Origin: Halopelagius inordinatus
GTDB taxonomy: Archaea > Halobacteriota > Halobacteria > Halobacteriales > Haloferacaceae
NCBI RefSeq assembly: GCF_900113245.1
Contig: NZ_FOOQ01000001.1
Coordinates: 806,001 to 870,000 of the forward strand
Direction: 5' to 3'
Length of the DNA: 64,000 bases
Positions 1 through 7,833 of the stretch are shown here, piece by piece. A program made the translations under genes and the position numbers. The notes beneath the pieces were generated by a model. It was not told the origin of the DNA, did not search any database, and saw only the letters and a program-made list of their open reading frames with translations. Position 1 is the stretch's first letter. Every line of letters begins with the position of its first letter.

Positions 1-2
1 GG

Positions 3-806
3 CTGCAGTTGATCCCCCACTTCGCGTTCGTCCACAAAAGCTACATCGAGGGGTTCCTCTCGCTCGCCGCGGTGCCCGCGTGTCTCTACGCGGGCTATCT
101 GCTCTACTCCGGCCGCACCACGCTGTTCGTTCTCTCGCGGGCCGTCGCCGTGATGGGGGCGGTGTACCTGCCGTTCGAGACGATTCCCGCGTTCGCGCTC
201 TTCGGTTTCGACGTTCCGGCGCCGAGAGGCGTGTTGATGGAGACGGTCGCCGCACAGACCGGCTTCTTGGTCAACGCCCTCGGCTACCACCCCGAAGTCA
301 TCGTCGGCGAAGAGGGCTTTCTGAATACGTTTCTCTTCTACGACGGCGACCACCGGCTCAAAGTGTCGGTCGTTCTCGCGTGTACCGGCCTCGGGAGCAT
401 GACCATCTTCGCGGGCCTCATCGCCGCGGTGAAGGCTCCGCTCCGGCGGAAAATCCGCGCGCTGGCTATCGCTCTCCCCATCATCTACGCGCTCAACCTG
501 CTTCGGACGACGTTCATCACCATCGCCTTCGGGAAGCAGTACTTCCAGTTCTTCGTCGACGAGATACTGCTGTTGTTCGGGTCGAGCGACCCCTACATGG
601 TGTCGTTTTTCATCTCCGACCGAATCATCAGCCAACTGCTCGCCGTCGTCGCTCTCGTCGGCGTCACGTATCTCGTCGTCCGCGAACTGCCGGAACTGCT
701 CACGGTGGTCGAAGACGTGCTGTTCATGCTCACCGGCGACGAGTACGACCTGAGAGAGGCCTTAGACGTAGAGGGCCAGGGGCTGAACCGCGGCGGAAGC
801 GTCTGA
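3..806 (+). CDS. artA: Archaeosortase A, 5' end cut off by window edge
   Basis: Membrane transpeptidase-like enzyme that processes PGF-CTERM surface proteins and hands them to a lipid anchor. The reading frame is open from the window edge, so the first in-window TTG is not the true start. The catalytic triad is visible: Cys in ACTGLGS, Arg in LLRTTF 41 residues later, and Arg in SDRIIS 80 residues after the Cys. These spacings match Haloferax volcanii ArtA (C173/R214/R253, from memory), which implies about 48 N-terminal residues lie outside. Several hydrophobic membrane segments surround the triad. A PGF-CTERM S-layer gene lies 1.3 kb downstream and a second PGF-CTERM protein is at 23.5 kb, so likely substrates are close by. 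Confidence 0.93.
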   Translation: MQLIPHFAFVHKSYIEGFLSLAAVPACLYAGYLLYSGRTTLFVLSRAVAVMGAVYLPFETIPAFALFGFDVPAPRGVLMETVAAQTGFLVNALGYHPEVIVGEEGFLNTFLFYDGDHRLKVSVVLACTGLGSMTIFAGLIAAVKAPLRRKIRALAIALPIIYALNLLRTTFITIAFGKQYFQFFVDEILLLFGSSDPYMVSFFISDRIISQLLAVVALVGVTYLVVRELPELLTVVEDVLFMLTGDEYDLREALDVEGQGLNRGGSV

Positions 807-845
807 GGAGTCGTCCGCGCACTCGTTCCGCTTGCAGTCTTCCGT

Positions 846-1655
846 CTACAGTTCGTTCTCCGAGACGACGTCGTCCGGTGCCCCGCCGAGCGTTCGCACC
901 GCGTCGGCCTCCACGTGGTGGAGATCACCGGGAATCAAAAGCATCTGAAGCGGGTCGCCGAAGTCGCGTTCCGAGAGCGCAGAGAGTCGGTCCGCCGCCA
1001 CCACGGCGTCGGGACTTCCGGCGCGGGCGACGACGACGCCGAGAACGTCGTCCCAGTCGCGGGCGAGTTCTCCGGCGGCGAAGTCGGCGGTCATGTACTC
1101 GCCGTACTCGTCGTCGGGACTCCCCGATCGGCCGTCAGCGACTTTGATGTCGAGGTACACGAGGGTGTGCAGTCCGCGCTCTCGGTTCGCGTCGATGGAG
1201 TCGACGACGCTCTGCGGGACGCCGTCGGCACCGTGCGCGTACGGGAACGGAAGCGTCACGGCCTTCCCGAAGCGGTAGTTCTGGAGTCCGGTGAGACTGC
1301 TGGCGGCCGACTGGGCGGTCACGCCGTGGACGACGCGGGTGTCGATACCGCGCTCTATCGCTCGGAGTCGAAGGTCGACGTGCGTCGTCGATATCATCGT
1401 ATCCCCCGCCGTGAGGAAGGCGACGTCGCCCGCTTCCGCGGCGTCGAGTATCTCCTCTGGGCGCTGTTCGACGCCCTCTCGGTCCCGAACCTCGATGTCG
1501 ACGTCGTGGTGCGACCGAAGTTCGTCGACCGTCGCACCGAGCAGTTTGCTGGTGTAGAACTCCGCGTAGGCGTGGTCGGCGTCGCGAAGTGCGTCTCGCC
1601 CTTCGACGGTAATCGACCGCTCGTCGTACAGGCCGAGTCCGATGAACGTGAGCAT
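846..1655 (-). CDS. dph5: Diphthine synthase (diphthamide biosynthesis methyltransferase)
   Basis: SAM-dependent methyltransferase that methylates the modified histidine of elongation factor 2 during diphthamide synthesis. The 269-residue length is normal for archaeal Dph5/DphB. Family features: N-terminal LTFIGLGLYDERSITVEG, the LTAGDTMISTTH segment, VHGVTAQSAASSLTGLQNYRFGKAVTLPF, and HTLVYLDIK. It converges with artA across a gap of about 40 bp. The next diphthamide enzyme, Dph6, is also in this window at about 51.1 kb but is not linked. Confidence 0.95.
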   Translation of the reverse strand: MLTFIGLGLYDERSITVEGRDALRDADHAYAEFYTSKLLGATVDELRSHHDVDIEVRDREGVEQRPEEILDAAEAGDVAFLTAGDTMISTTHVDLRLRAIERGIDTRVVHGVTAQSAASSLTGLQNYRFGKAVTLPFPYAHGADGVPQSVVDSIDANRERGLHTLVYLDIKVADGRSGSPDDEYGEYMTADFAAGELARDWDDVLGVVVARAGSPDAVVAADRLSALSERDFGDPLQMLLIPGDLHHVEADAVRTLGGAPDDVVSENEL

Positions 1656-2003
1656 ACGTGGTTTCCGCCGCGCCGGATGATAAACTGCCTGAAGCGGTCG
1701 GCGGATATCGCTCGCGTCGTACCCGCAGCGATCTCAGTCGGGAGAATAGACGATCGGAGACCGCACGCGCGCCTCGGTTCGGTCGCGACAGACCGGTCGC
1801 CGACGTCGTTCTCTCTCGAATGGACGACTCGCTGTCAGAGGTAGTCGCACCCCCACTCTGCCGTGGTATACTCTCGCGGCAACGCTCGTTTCGGATCCGG
1901 TGGTGTCCGGCTAAACTGCCGCATACGCTACTTAGAGCGCTCCTATTCCGGGGTAGCTCTCTCGGATTGGAATTATTTTTGAGTGACACATTCTCCGTAA
2001 ATA
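1656..2003. other. Intergenic stretch upstream of the S-layer gene, no gene seen
   Basis: Non-coding DNA between the divergently transcribed dph5 and S-layer genes. The open frames here are Arg- and Ser-rich and look like GC-rich antisense noise. The dph5 promoter should lie near its left edge. The right part becomes AT-rich and leads into the S-layer promoter. Confidence 0.5.
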
Positions 2004-2019
2004 CACAAAACATATATTG
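2004..2019 (+). promoter_or_regulatory. Probable S-layer gene promoter (BRE/TATA)
   Basis: An A-rich stretch runs into CATATATTG, the best TATA-like element upstream of the S-layer gene. A start site about 25 bp downstream would give a leader of roughly 115 nt before the ATG, without a clear Shine-Dalgarno sequence. A long leader is known for the Haloferax csg gene, so this fits, but position and length here are inferred from sequence only. Confidence 0.5.
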
Positions 2020-2154
2020 TACCTGTTCAGTGTTTTGAGTACCCCTACCCATGGTGACATCATCGAGTATCGCCGTCCGATTCCACGCGCCAGCGTCGGA
2101 AGACCGGGACGCGAGAAAGAGGCTGTTGCCGACTTGCGACTTACCCAACTAAAC

Positions 2155-4809
2155 ATGACACGCAAACAAGATCAGTTCCGCGCGGTCATCCTGGCGGCGC
2201 TGATGGTTATGTCGGTTTTCGCCGGCACCATCGCGCTCTCTGGATCGGCTGCTGCGGCTGCTTCAGGCGGTTCTCTGGATCTCGGTTCCGGCAATGGCGC
2301 AAGCCACACGGCGGAATCGGGAACCTTGACAGATGTACAAGTTGATAGCGACGATAGCAATAACGCACCGGGCTTGTACGCCTTCGTTGACGAGAATGGA
2401 AACGGAGTGTACGACGCAGGTGAGGCAACTGCCAATAACCAATCCTACGTGGCTGCTGACACCACGGACATCAACCTCACTGATCTAGATGTTAGTGGTC
2501 TCGGTGATGGATCGTACCAGGTCTATGCCTTCGAGAACGAGTCTCTGAACACTGGTGACGATAGCTTCGATACGAGCACGGAGCTGGTCATCGACAATGA
2601 TGAGAACAGTCTCGAATTCATCGACGCGGTCCAGTACGAAAACGACTCCTCGGCTGAAGTTGAAATAGTCTTCAACGAGGATATTGGAACGGTTCACGAG
2701 CTCAACATCACGAATGACGAGGAGAACCTGACCGAGTCTGGTTCCATTGATGTGACTGATGGTCGGATCACCGCTACTCTTGGTAGCGACCTCGTTACTG
2801 ACGACCTTGAAGTCCAGTACAACGTTACTGATGCCGCAGGTAATGTTGTTGATACGACAACGGACGATGACGACGCAGAAGATGTAACGTTTGCGTCCAC
2901 GACGGCTGTGGGCGGCGACGTCAATGCGTATAAGGGATCGAATGTTGCGATCGTCTCCGACTCGACCAACGTTGACGTTGAGGTCGAAGGTGACGAGAGC
3001 AGCTACCAGTTCTCCGGTTCTACTGGCGAAAATAGCAAGGTCTTCGTGTTCAACACGGAGAACCGCGATATCGACGAATACAACTACACCATCGATGATG
3101 GCAGCCAGGCCACCATCGACGTTCGCGACCTCGGTCTCTCGCTCGACGTAGACGACCAGAACATCACGACGGACGACTCCGTCGAGGGGACGGTCTCCGC
3201 GAACGCGGGCAACCGCCCGATCACGCTCCAGCTCTACGACTCGAACGACGACGAGTTCCAGGACGAAGTCACCGCTGACCTGAACGGTCAGGGTGAATAC
3301 GAGTTCGCCGTCGGTGACTTCTCCGACGAGACGGGCTCGTACACGCTCGAAGTCGTCGACGACTACTCCGGCGTCACCCAGGAATCTTCGACGATCAACG
3401 TCGAAGAGGCCGGTGACGGCGAGGCCGACTTCAACCAGAGCGTCATCAGCAACGAGCGCGGTGACATCGTCGAGATTCCGGTGACGTTCGACAACACGGA
3501 CGCCGGTACCGTCACGATCGGTAGTGAGGACGTCGGCTTCGAGGCCGACGTGGCAATCGAAGACGACGACGACGACGGCGAAGCCGTCATCCTCTTCGAC
3601 ACGTGGGCGGCGGCCGACGACTCGGCCTCCGCGAGTGACGTCTTCTCCGCCGAGGACGACGACGAAATCGACTTCGGAAACTCGGAGATCATCACCCCCG
3701 TCGACTCGCTCCTCGACGCGGGTGACTACGACCTCGAAGTCGGTGCAGAGGGCACCGACGACACCCAGAACGCCGCGACGCTCGTTCTCGAAGAGCGCAG
3801 CACCGAGAACGTGACCACGTGGACCGCACACGACAGTGTCTCGCTCAGCGACTACGACGACATCACCGAAGCGGTCGAGAACGGCGAACTGACGCAGGAC
3901 GGCGACATCGCAGACGGTGACGTCGTCGTCGCACAGATCAGCGCGTCCGGCCTCGGCGGTCTCTACGAGGCAGAGGACGACAACATGTTCTTCGGCGCCG
4001 GTCAGCCGACGAACTTCACGGTCAACGAAACCTCCGCACCCGCGAACCGCGAAGCGTTCTCGCTGAACCTCTCTTCGGACAACGTCAAGAGCGTCGTCGG
4101 TGACGCCGAGAACGACACGTACTACGTCGTGTTCGACTCGGACAACGACGAGATTGGCGCGTACCGTCCGGGTAGCGACGATCCGGTCGACTTCGGTGAC
4201 GAGGACACGCTGACGGCGAACTTCACCGTCTCCGAGGACACCGAACTCGCCGAGGACCAGCAGACCGTCGAAACTGACTTCGACCTCATCGAGGGCGAAC
4301 ACAGCCTCGACGACCCGTACAACGTCTCGAACGCCGCGGGTCAGATCGTCGAGGGCGAGTCCAACGTCGCTCCGGGTACGGAACTGCAGATCCGCATCCG
4401 TAGCGCCGACGACACCAGCCCGAGCTTCCTGAAGACCGCGACGACCGACGTCACCGAGAACAACACGTTCTCCGCTGAGTTCGACTTCAGCGGCCAGAAC
4501 GCCGGTGACGAGTACACGATCACGGTCCGTAACGGCGCGGTCGACGAGAACGAAGAAGTCGACGGCACCGTCGTGGAAGGCTCCAACACGACCGAAACCG
4601 TGACCGACGACGGCACGGCGACGGTCACCGACGAGCCCGTCACGACCGAGGCTTCGGAGACGACCGAGGCTTCGGAGACGACCGAGGCTCCGGCCACCGA
4701 CGAGCCCGCGACAGAAGAGTCGACTGAGACGGGCACGCCCGGCTTCGGCGTGGTCGTTGCTCTGACGGCGCTTCTCGCCGCGGCGCTCCTCGCAGTCCGC
4801 CGCGACTAA
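2155..4809 (+). CDS. csg: S-layer glycoprotein (PGF-CTERM, ArtA substrate)
   Basis: Main cell-wall protein forming the surface lattice. The start chosen is MTRKQDQFRAVILAALMV, a signal peptide ending near the Ala run at residues 32-36; it resembles the known haloarchaeal S-layer signal sequence. The longer upstream frame is leader DNA. The mature protein is very acidic, has about 20 N-X-S/T sequons, and has Ig-like repeats. Its C-terminus is a Thr/Glu-rich stalk, then PGFG at residues 862-865, a hydrophobic helix and a final RRD, the PGF-CTERM signal. About 884 aa. Odd feature: from about 2290 to 3110 codons use many A/T third positions (GAT, GTT, AAT), while from about 3120 onward C/G third positions dominate. 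The gene looks like a mosaic. A terminator-like hairpin follows the stop. Confidence 0.93.
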   Translation: MTRKQDQFRAVILAALMVMSVFAGTIALSGSAAAAASGGSLDLGSGNGASHTAESGTLTDVQVDSDDSNNAPGLYAFVDENGNGVYDAGEATANNQSYVAADTTDINLTDLDVSGLGDGSYQVYAFENESLNTGDDSFDTSTELVIDNDENSLEFIDAVQYENDSSAEVEIVFNEDIGTVHELNITNDEENLTESGSIDVTDGRITATLGSDLVTDDLEVQYNVTDAAGNVVDTTTDDDDAEDVTFASTTAVGGDVNAYKGSNVAIVSDSTNVDVEVEGDESSYQFSGSTGENSKVFVFNTENRDIDEYNYTIDDGSQATIDVRDLGLSLDVDDQNITTDDSVEGTVSANAGNRPITLQLYDSNDDEFQDEVTADLNGQGEYEFAVGDFSDETGSYTLEVVDDYSGVTQESSTINVEEAGDGEADFNQSVISNERGDIVEIPVTFDNTDAGTVTIGSEDVGFEADVAIEDDDDDGEAVILFDTWAAADDSASASDVFSAEDDDEIDFGNSEIITPVDSLLDAGDYDLEVGAEGTDDTQNAATLVLEERSTENVTTWTAHDSVSLSDYDDITEAVENGELTQDGDIADGDVVVAQISASGLGGLYEAEDDNMFFGAGQPTNFTVNETSAPANREAFSLNLSSDNVKSVVGDAENDTYYVVFDSDNDEIGAYRPGSDDPVDFGDEDTLTANFTVSEDTELAEDQQTVETDFDLIEGEHSLDDPYNVSNAAGQIVEGESNVAPGTELQIRIRSADDTSPSFLKTATTDVTENNTFSAEFDFSGQNAGDEYTITVRNGAVDENEEVDGTVVEGSNTTETVTDDGTATVTDEPVTTEASETTEASETTEAPATDEPATEESTETGTPGFGVVVALTALLAAALLAVRRD
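4642..4690 (+). repeat. 18-bp tandem repeat encoding the Thr/Glu-rich stalk
   Basis: Two perfect 18-bp copies (starting at 4642 and 4660) and part of a third encode repeated TTEASE units in the presumed O-glycosylated stalk just before the PGF-CTERM tripartite tail. Such repeats may vary in number between strains. Confidence 0.8.
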
Positions 4810-4813
4810 CTAA

Positions 4814-4862
4814 CTGAACCTCCGGAGGGTCTCCCTCCGATTCAGTCTCTCGCGTTTTTCTT
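4814..4862 (+). terminator. Hairpin plus T-run after the S-layer gene
   Basis: The left arm CTGAACCTCCGGAGGG and right arm CCCTCCGATTCAG pair with small bulges around a 3-nt loop, followed by TTTTTCTT. Placed a few bases past the stop codon, this is a plausible transcription terminator for a highly expressed gene. Confidence 0.65.
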
Positions 4863-5235
4863 CCGTCAGTTCCAGAGAGCGATCAGCGCGCGCTCGAACG
4901 CGGTATCGCTGTCTCCCCCGTCTGCGCTATCGGCGAACGGTGTCGATCGAGATACGGTTGCTCCGAGAACTCTCGCATCGGAGACGGTGGACTCGGCCGG
5001 CAAGCAGGTTGCTCGCAACTCGTCGGTCGGTCGAGCCAGTCTGAAGCGGAATTACCTGCCCCGTCGGTAGCCTCGTTCGTACCGAAGATAGTTTCTCGCC
5101 GATTCTCGATTGCGGGAGACGTCCCAGCCCCATCTCCCCGATGAGAGGGTCCAGTTCACCGCAGTAGTCCTCTCTATCGTGGCCGACGACCCTTGCCGAG
5201 CCGCCGCCGGACAACCGTCCGAGGGAGCGCACTCG
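4863..5235. other. Intergenic stretch, no supported gene
   Basis: Open frames on both strands here are short, Arg/Ser-rich and without recognisable domains. The stretch lies between the S-layer terminator and the left direct repeat of the integrated element, so it is probably original chromosomal flank downstream of the tRNA-Thr site. Confidence 0.45.
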
Positions 5236-5380
5236 GACCGCGAACCTACCGGTAAGAGAGGTATCTGCAACGGGTCAATAGAAACCACAACTCCGGTAAG
5301 TCTACGAGTAACTGCGCTGCTGTGTAGCAGTTAGAGAGTACCGCAAAGAGGAAAGCCGGTGGAGGGATTTGGAACCTCGG
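5236..5380. repeat. Left end repeat of integrated element (attL-like, decayed tRNA-Thr 3' end)
   Basis: About 145 bp matching 10153-10297 in direct orientation at roughly three quarters identity by eye. Shared blocks include CTACCGG/ATACCGG, AGGTATCT, GTGTAGCA, TTAGAGA, ACCGC and AGAGGAA. It ends in a copy of the tRNA-Thr 3' end (from 5354), in which the T-arm GGGATTTGAACCC has become GGGATTTGGAACC. The homology extends over 100 bp beyond the tRNA 3' end, longer than a simple att core. Confidence 0.75.
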
Positions 5381-5427
5381 CACGCCGTCGGGCGATTTGG
5401 AACCTCGGCACGCCGTCGGGCGATTTG
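5366..5427. repeat. 28-bp tandem duplication at the left element end
   Basis: Two perfect head-to-tail copies (5366-5393 and 5394-5421) of a 28-bp unit beginning GATTTGGAACCTCGGC, followed by a partial third copy GATTTG. The unit starts inside the decayed tRNA T-arm, so the duplication arose after the tRNA fragment was placed here. Confidence 0.9.
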
Positions 5428-5504
5428 CCCTCCGTCGTACGTTCCACGAAGGATTCCTGCTCCGGTTCGTTGAGCGATTCCCGCGCGGTGGTCTCGGAAA
5501 GACA

Positions 5505-6512
5505 ATGGAACAGAAAAATATTCCACCGCGAGACGGGGTACAGCGTTACCTGAACGACCGCAAACCCGAACTCTCCCAAAAGAGTCTCTACAACTACCGG
5601 GTTTCAGTCAACCAGTTTGCCGATTGGTGTGAGGAGAACCAGATACGGTATCTGCGAGAACTCGACGGGGACCTCATCGCACAGTACAAAGACTACCGAC
5701 TCGAACGGGTCGCAACCATCACCGCCCGTAACGATATACGGGTCATCAAGAACTTCATCGAGTTCTGCGAGTCCATCCATGCAGTCTTCTCTGGACTTAG
5801 TGAACTCGTCCGAATTCCCAAGACGACTGTAGAGGACGAGATATGCGACGACTTTCTCACCAAGGAGGAAGCCGACGCAATCCTCCCGTTTCTCGCCAAG
5901 CACGAATACGCGACTAACCGGCACCTTATCGTCTTGATTCTCTGGAAGGCGGGAATGAGACTTAGCGGCCTCCGTGCCCTCGACGTAGAGGACATAGACC
6001 CCGACGGTCCAACGCTCAAGATTCGACACCGACCCGATAAGGGGACTCCGCTCAAGAACAACCGGCGGGGAGAGAGGAACATCTACGTTACCCACGAGGT
6101 GATGGACGTAATCGAGGACTATCTCACCCACACTCGACCGGACGTGACTGACGAGTACGGCAGGAAGCCTCTGATAGCCACGAGACACGGACGGCCCTCT
6201 CACACGACCATTCAGAAGGCGGTTTACGCCGCGACGCGCCCGTGCACGTACAACGGCGGCAAATGCCCCTTCGACAGAGACCCGAACGACTGTGAAGCGA
6301 CCAAGTACGCGCACATCACCAAGTGTCCGGGTTCGGTCAGTCCTCACGCGCTACGACGGGGCTACGTGACTGCCGCGAGGAACGCGGGACAGCCGAAGGA
6401 CGTGACCGGAGAACGGGTCAACATGACTGGCCGAGTTCTCGACAAGCACTACGATAAAGGGAACTTCCAAGAGAAGGCTAACAGACGCCGCGACTCTCTA
6501 CGCGACATTTAA
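5505..6512 (+). CDS. Tyrosine recombinase / integrase (XerC/D-like)
   Basis: Site-specific recombinase, 335 aa from the chosen start MEQKNIPPRD; a longer frame upstream runs through the att repeat and is unlikely to be coding. The SAM-like core-binding domain spans residues 10-105 (SQKSLYNYRVSVNQF). The catalytic domain carries Arg152 (AGMRLSG), Lys179 or nearby, His281 and Arg284 (SPHALRRG), and Tyr316 (DKHYDKG), so the enzyme looks intact. Between the beta region and HxxR lies a Cys insert (C247, C254, C263, C274) seen in haloarchaeal integrases and probably zinc-binding. Its place beside the left att repeat fits integration of the element into tRNA-Thr. Confidence 0.92.
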   Translation: MEQKNIPPRDGVQRYLNDRKPELSQKSLYNYRVSVNQFADWCEENQIRYLRELDGDLIAQYKDYRLERVATITARNDIRVIKNFIEFCESIHAVFSGLSELVRIPKTTVEDEICDDFLTKEEADAILPFLAKHEYATNRHLIVLILWKAGMRLSGLRALDVEDIDPDGPTLKIRHRPDKGTPLKNNRRGERNIYVTHEVMDVIEDYLTHTRPDVTDEYGRKPLIATRHGRPSHTTIQKAVYAATRPCTYNGGKCPFDRDPNDCEATKYAHITKCPGSVSPHALRRGYVTAARNAGQPKDVTGERVNMTGRVLDKHYDKGNFQEKANRRRDSLRDI

Positions 6513-6569
6513 ACAGGTGCTGGTTACTCAAGTACAGTAATTAAGAATGAGAACACAGGAAAACACTAC

Positions 6570-7118
6570 CTATTTCCAGTATCCCCTTAGGACTCTTATC
6601 AGAACGAACGCAGACAAAAATATCACAAGGTATACCCAAAAATCAGATAGAAATGGGGACTTTCCAACAGGTGGTGGGGTTACTGGTGACGTGGTAGCTG
6701 TCTCTACGGATGTTGACGCAGTAACTGGCTCTGTGGTAGTTTCAAATACTCCACCTTGTGTTGTGGTAAGTTCAGCTACTCCACCTTGTGTTGTGGTAGT
6801 TTCCCATACGAAAGGTCCCTGTTGAGTAGTCTCTGTAGCAGAAGGAATCGAAACTGTTGCTCTACCATTATCTCTAGTAGTGGGGCGTTGCCTCGGAGGG
6901 GGGAGGACAAATCGTCTCATCACCCAAACAGTAAGTGAGAATATTGCTGCACTAATGGCATTTGAGATTATATCACCGTCTAATATTCCTCTTAGAACTA
7001 CTAGTATTACCTCTGCAATTCCTCTTAGAACTGCCAGTATTATCTCTGCTGTGGTAGAGGCGACCGAGTGTCCAATCTCTTTACCCTCCTGTAGGAATTC
7101 AATAACTTTTCTTTTCAT
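6570..7118 (-). CDS. Thr-rich two-helix membrane protein of the element
   Basis: Hypothetical protein, 182 aa, not recognised. The N-terminus MKRKVIEFLQEGKEIG is amphipathic. It is followed by an 11-residue tandem duplication (AEIILAVLRGI then AEVILVVLRGI; period 33 bp), a membrane helix at about residues 55-72 ending in RRF, a Thr/Gln/Gly linker with TTTQGGV twice (30-bp period at 6747 and 6777), and a C-terminal membrane helix SDFWVYLVIFLSAFVLIRVL. It looks like a surface-exposed loop between two membrane anchors. Codons are AT-rich, as in the rest of the element. An AT-rich run at 7157-7170 could hold its promoter. Small membrane proteins of this type occur in haloviruses, but no direct match is claimed. 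Confidence 0.6.
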   Translation of the reverse strand: MKRKVIEFLQEGKEIGHSVASTTAEIILAVLRGIAEVILVVLRGILDGDIISNAISAAIFSLTVWVMRRFVLPPPRQRPTTRDNGRATVSIPSATETTQQGPFVWETTTTQGGVAELTTTQGGVFETTTEPVTASTSVETATTSPVTPPPVGKSPFLSDFWVYLVIFLSAFVLIRVLRGYWK

Positions 7119-7833
7119 GCCATGGTAGAGATTATGTCACAATTGTCCTAATCTGTATTAAAAATTTTATCACATATCCTTGTATGTCGCAGAATGCTCT
7201 AAACATAGTGAGTGGCTGCTATATTCTTAGAATTAACCCCTAAAGACAATTTGAGTCAGAGGAACTATAGGGTACTATTCGAACCTTTGCAAATTCAAAG
7301 GTAGAAGTCCTCTACAATTCTACCGGTGGGGCGAAGTCCCTCGGGAATGCCAAGAGTGCTCTGTTCGGCGGGAAGCGGTTGACTGCCGGGGATTAGAGAA
7401 AGTAGGCTGAAGGCGTCGCTACTTAGGAGAGTATTCCCTCATAAGTACAGGCTCTATTATTGAGAGTAATTCCTCAATAGAGGTTGTTTACGTTGGTTCT
7501 GTTAGCGGCGGGAATGCGGCAGGTCCGGGGAAGAATAAGAGAACAGAATACGTAGTTCCTATTACTACCACATTAGAGTAGAAGAATATTCAGGTTAGCC
7601 CGCTTCTCGCCGTTAACAGAATTCTGTTCTGAACAACTACTCGAATCTGTCCTTTACCGAACAGAGTACTCTACGGGTACTGTTCGCTAAATCCGTTAGT
7701 GAATATAGAGATGAACTGTACCGGTTATACCAGTCAAGACAGAACAGACCATCTCGGGTTTGGCTATGGACTGAACAGGAGAGCTATACTGGAGAAGTTG
7801 AGAAGAGTTCGTTTTTACTATAACCAATATACG
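7119..7833. other. Hairpin-rich non-coding region of the element
   Basis: No convincing gene in about 700 bp. Several inverted repeats are present: 7452-7481 (CTCTATT with AATAGAG), 7498-7519 with 7599-7620 (22-nt arms, 17 matches, about 80-nt loop), a perfect palindrome ACAGAATTCTGT at 7617-7628, 7540-7549 with 7621-7630 (AGAACAGAAT and its complement), and 7658-7669 with 7677-7686 (CGAACAGAGTAC and GTACTGTTCG, 7-nt loop). Such clustering suggests an origin, an operator region or a structured RNA. Confidence 0.5.

Noticed and set aside
4927..5334. Several short frames in the gap left of the element
   Set aside because: Overlapping on both strands, Arg/Ser-rich, no promoter or domain; likely chance.
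5354..5381. A second tRNA-Thr gene at the left end of the element
   Set aside because: Only the 3' end is present and its T-arm is mutated; it is an attachment-site remnant.
5397..5504. N-terminal extension of the integrase into the att repeat
   Set aside because: Passes through the 28-bp tandem repeat and has no family similarity; the core-binding domain begins just after MEQKN.
7261..7330. tRNA-like sequence TATTCGAACC followed by short stems
   Set aside because: The T-arm stem does not pair and no acceptor or anticodon stem can be formed.
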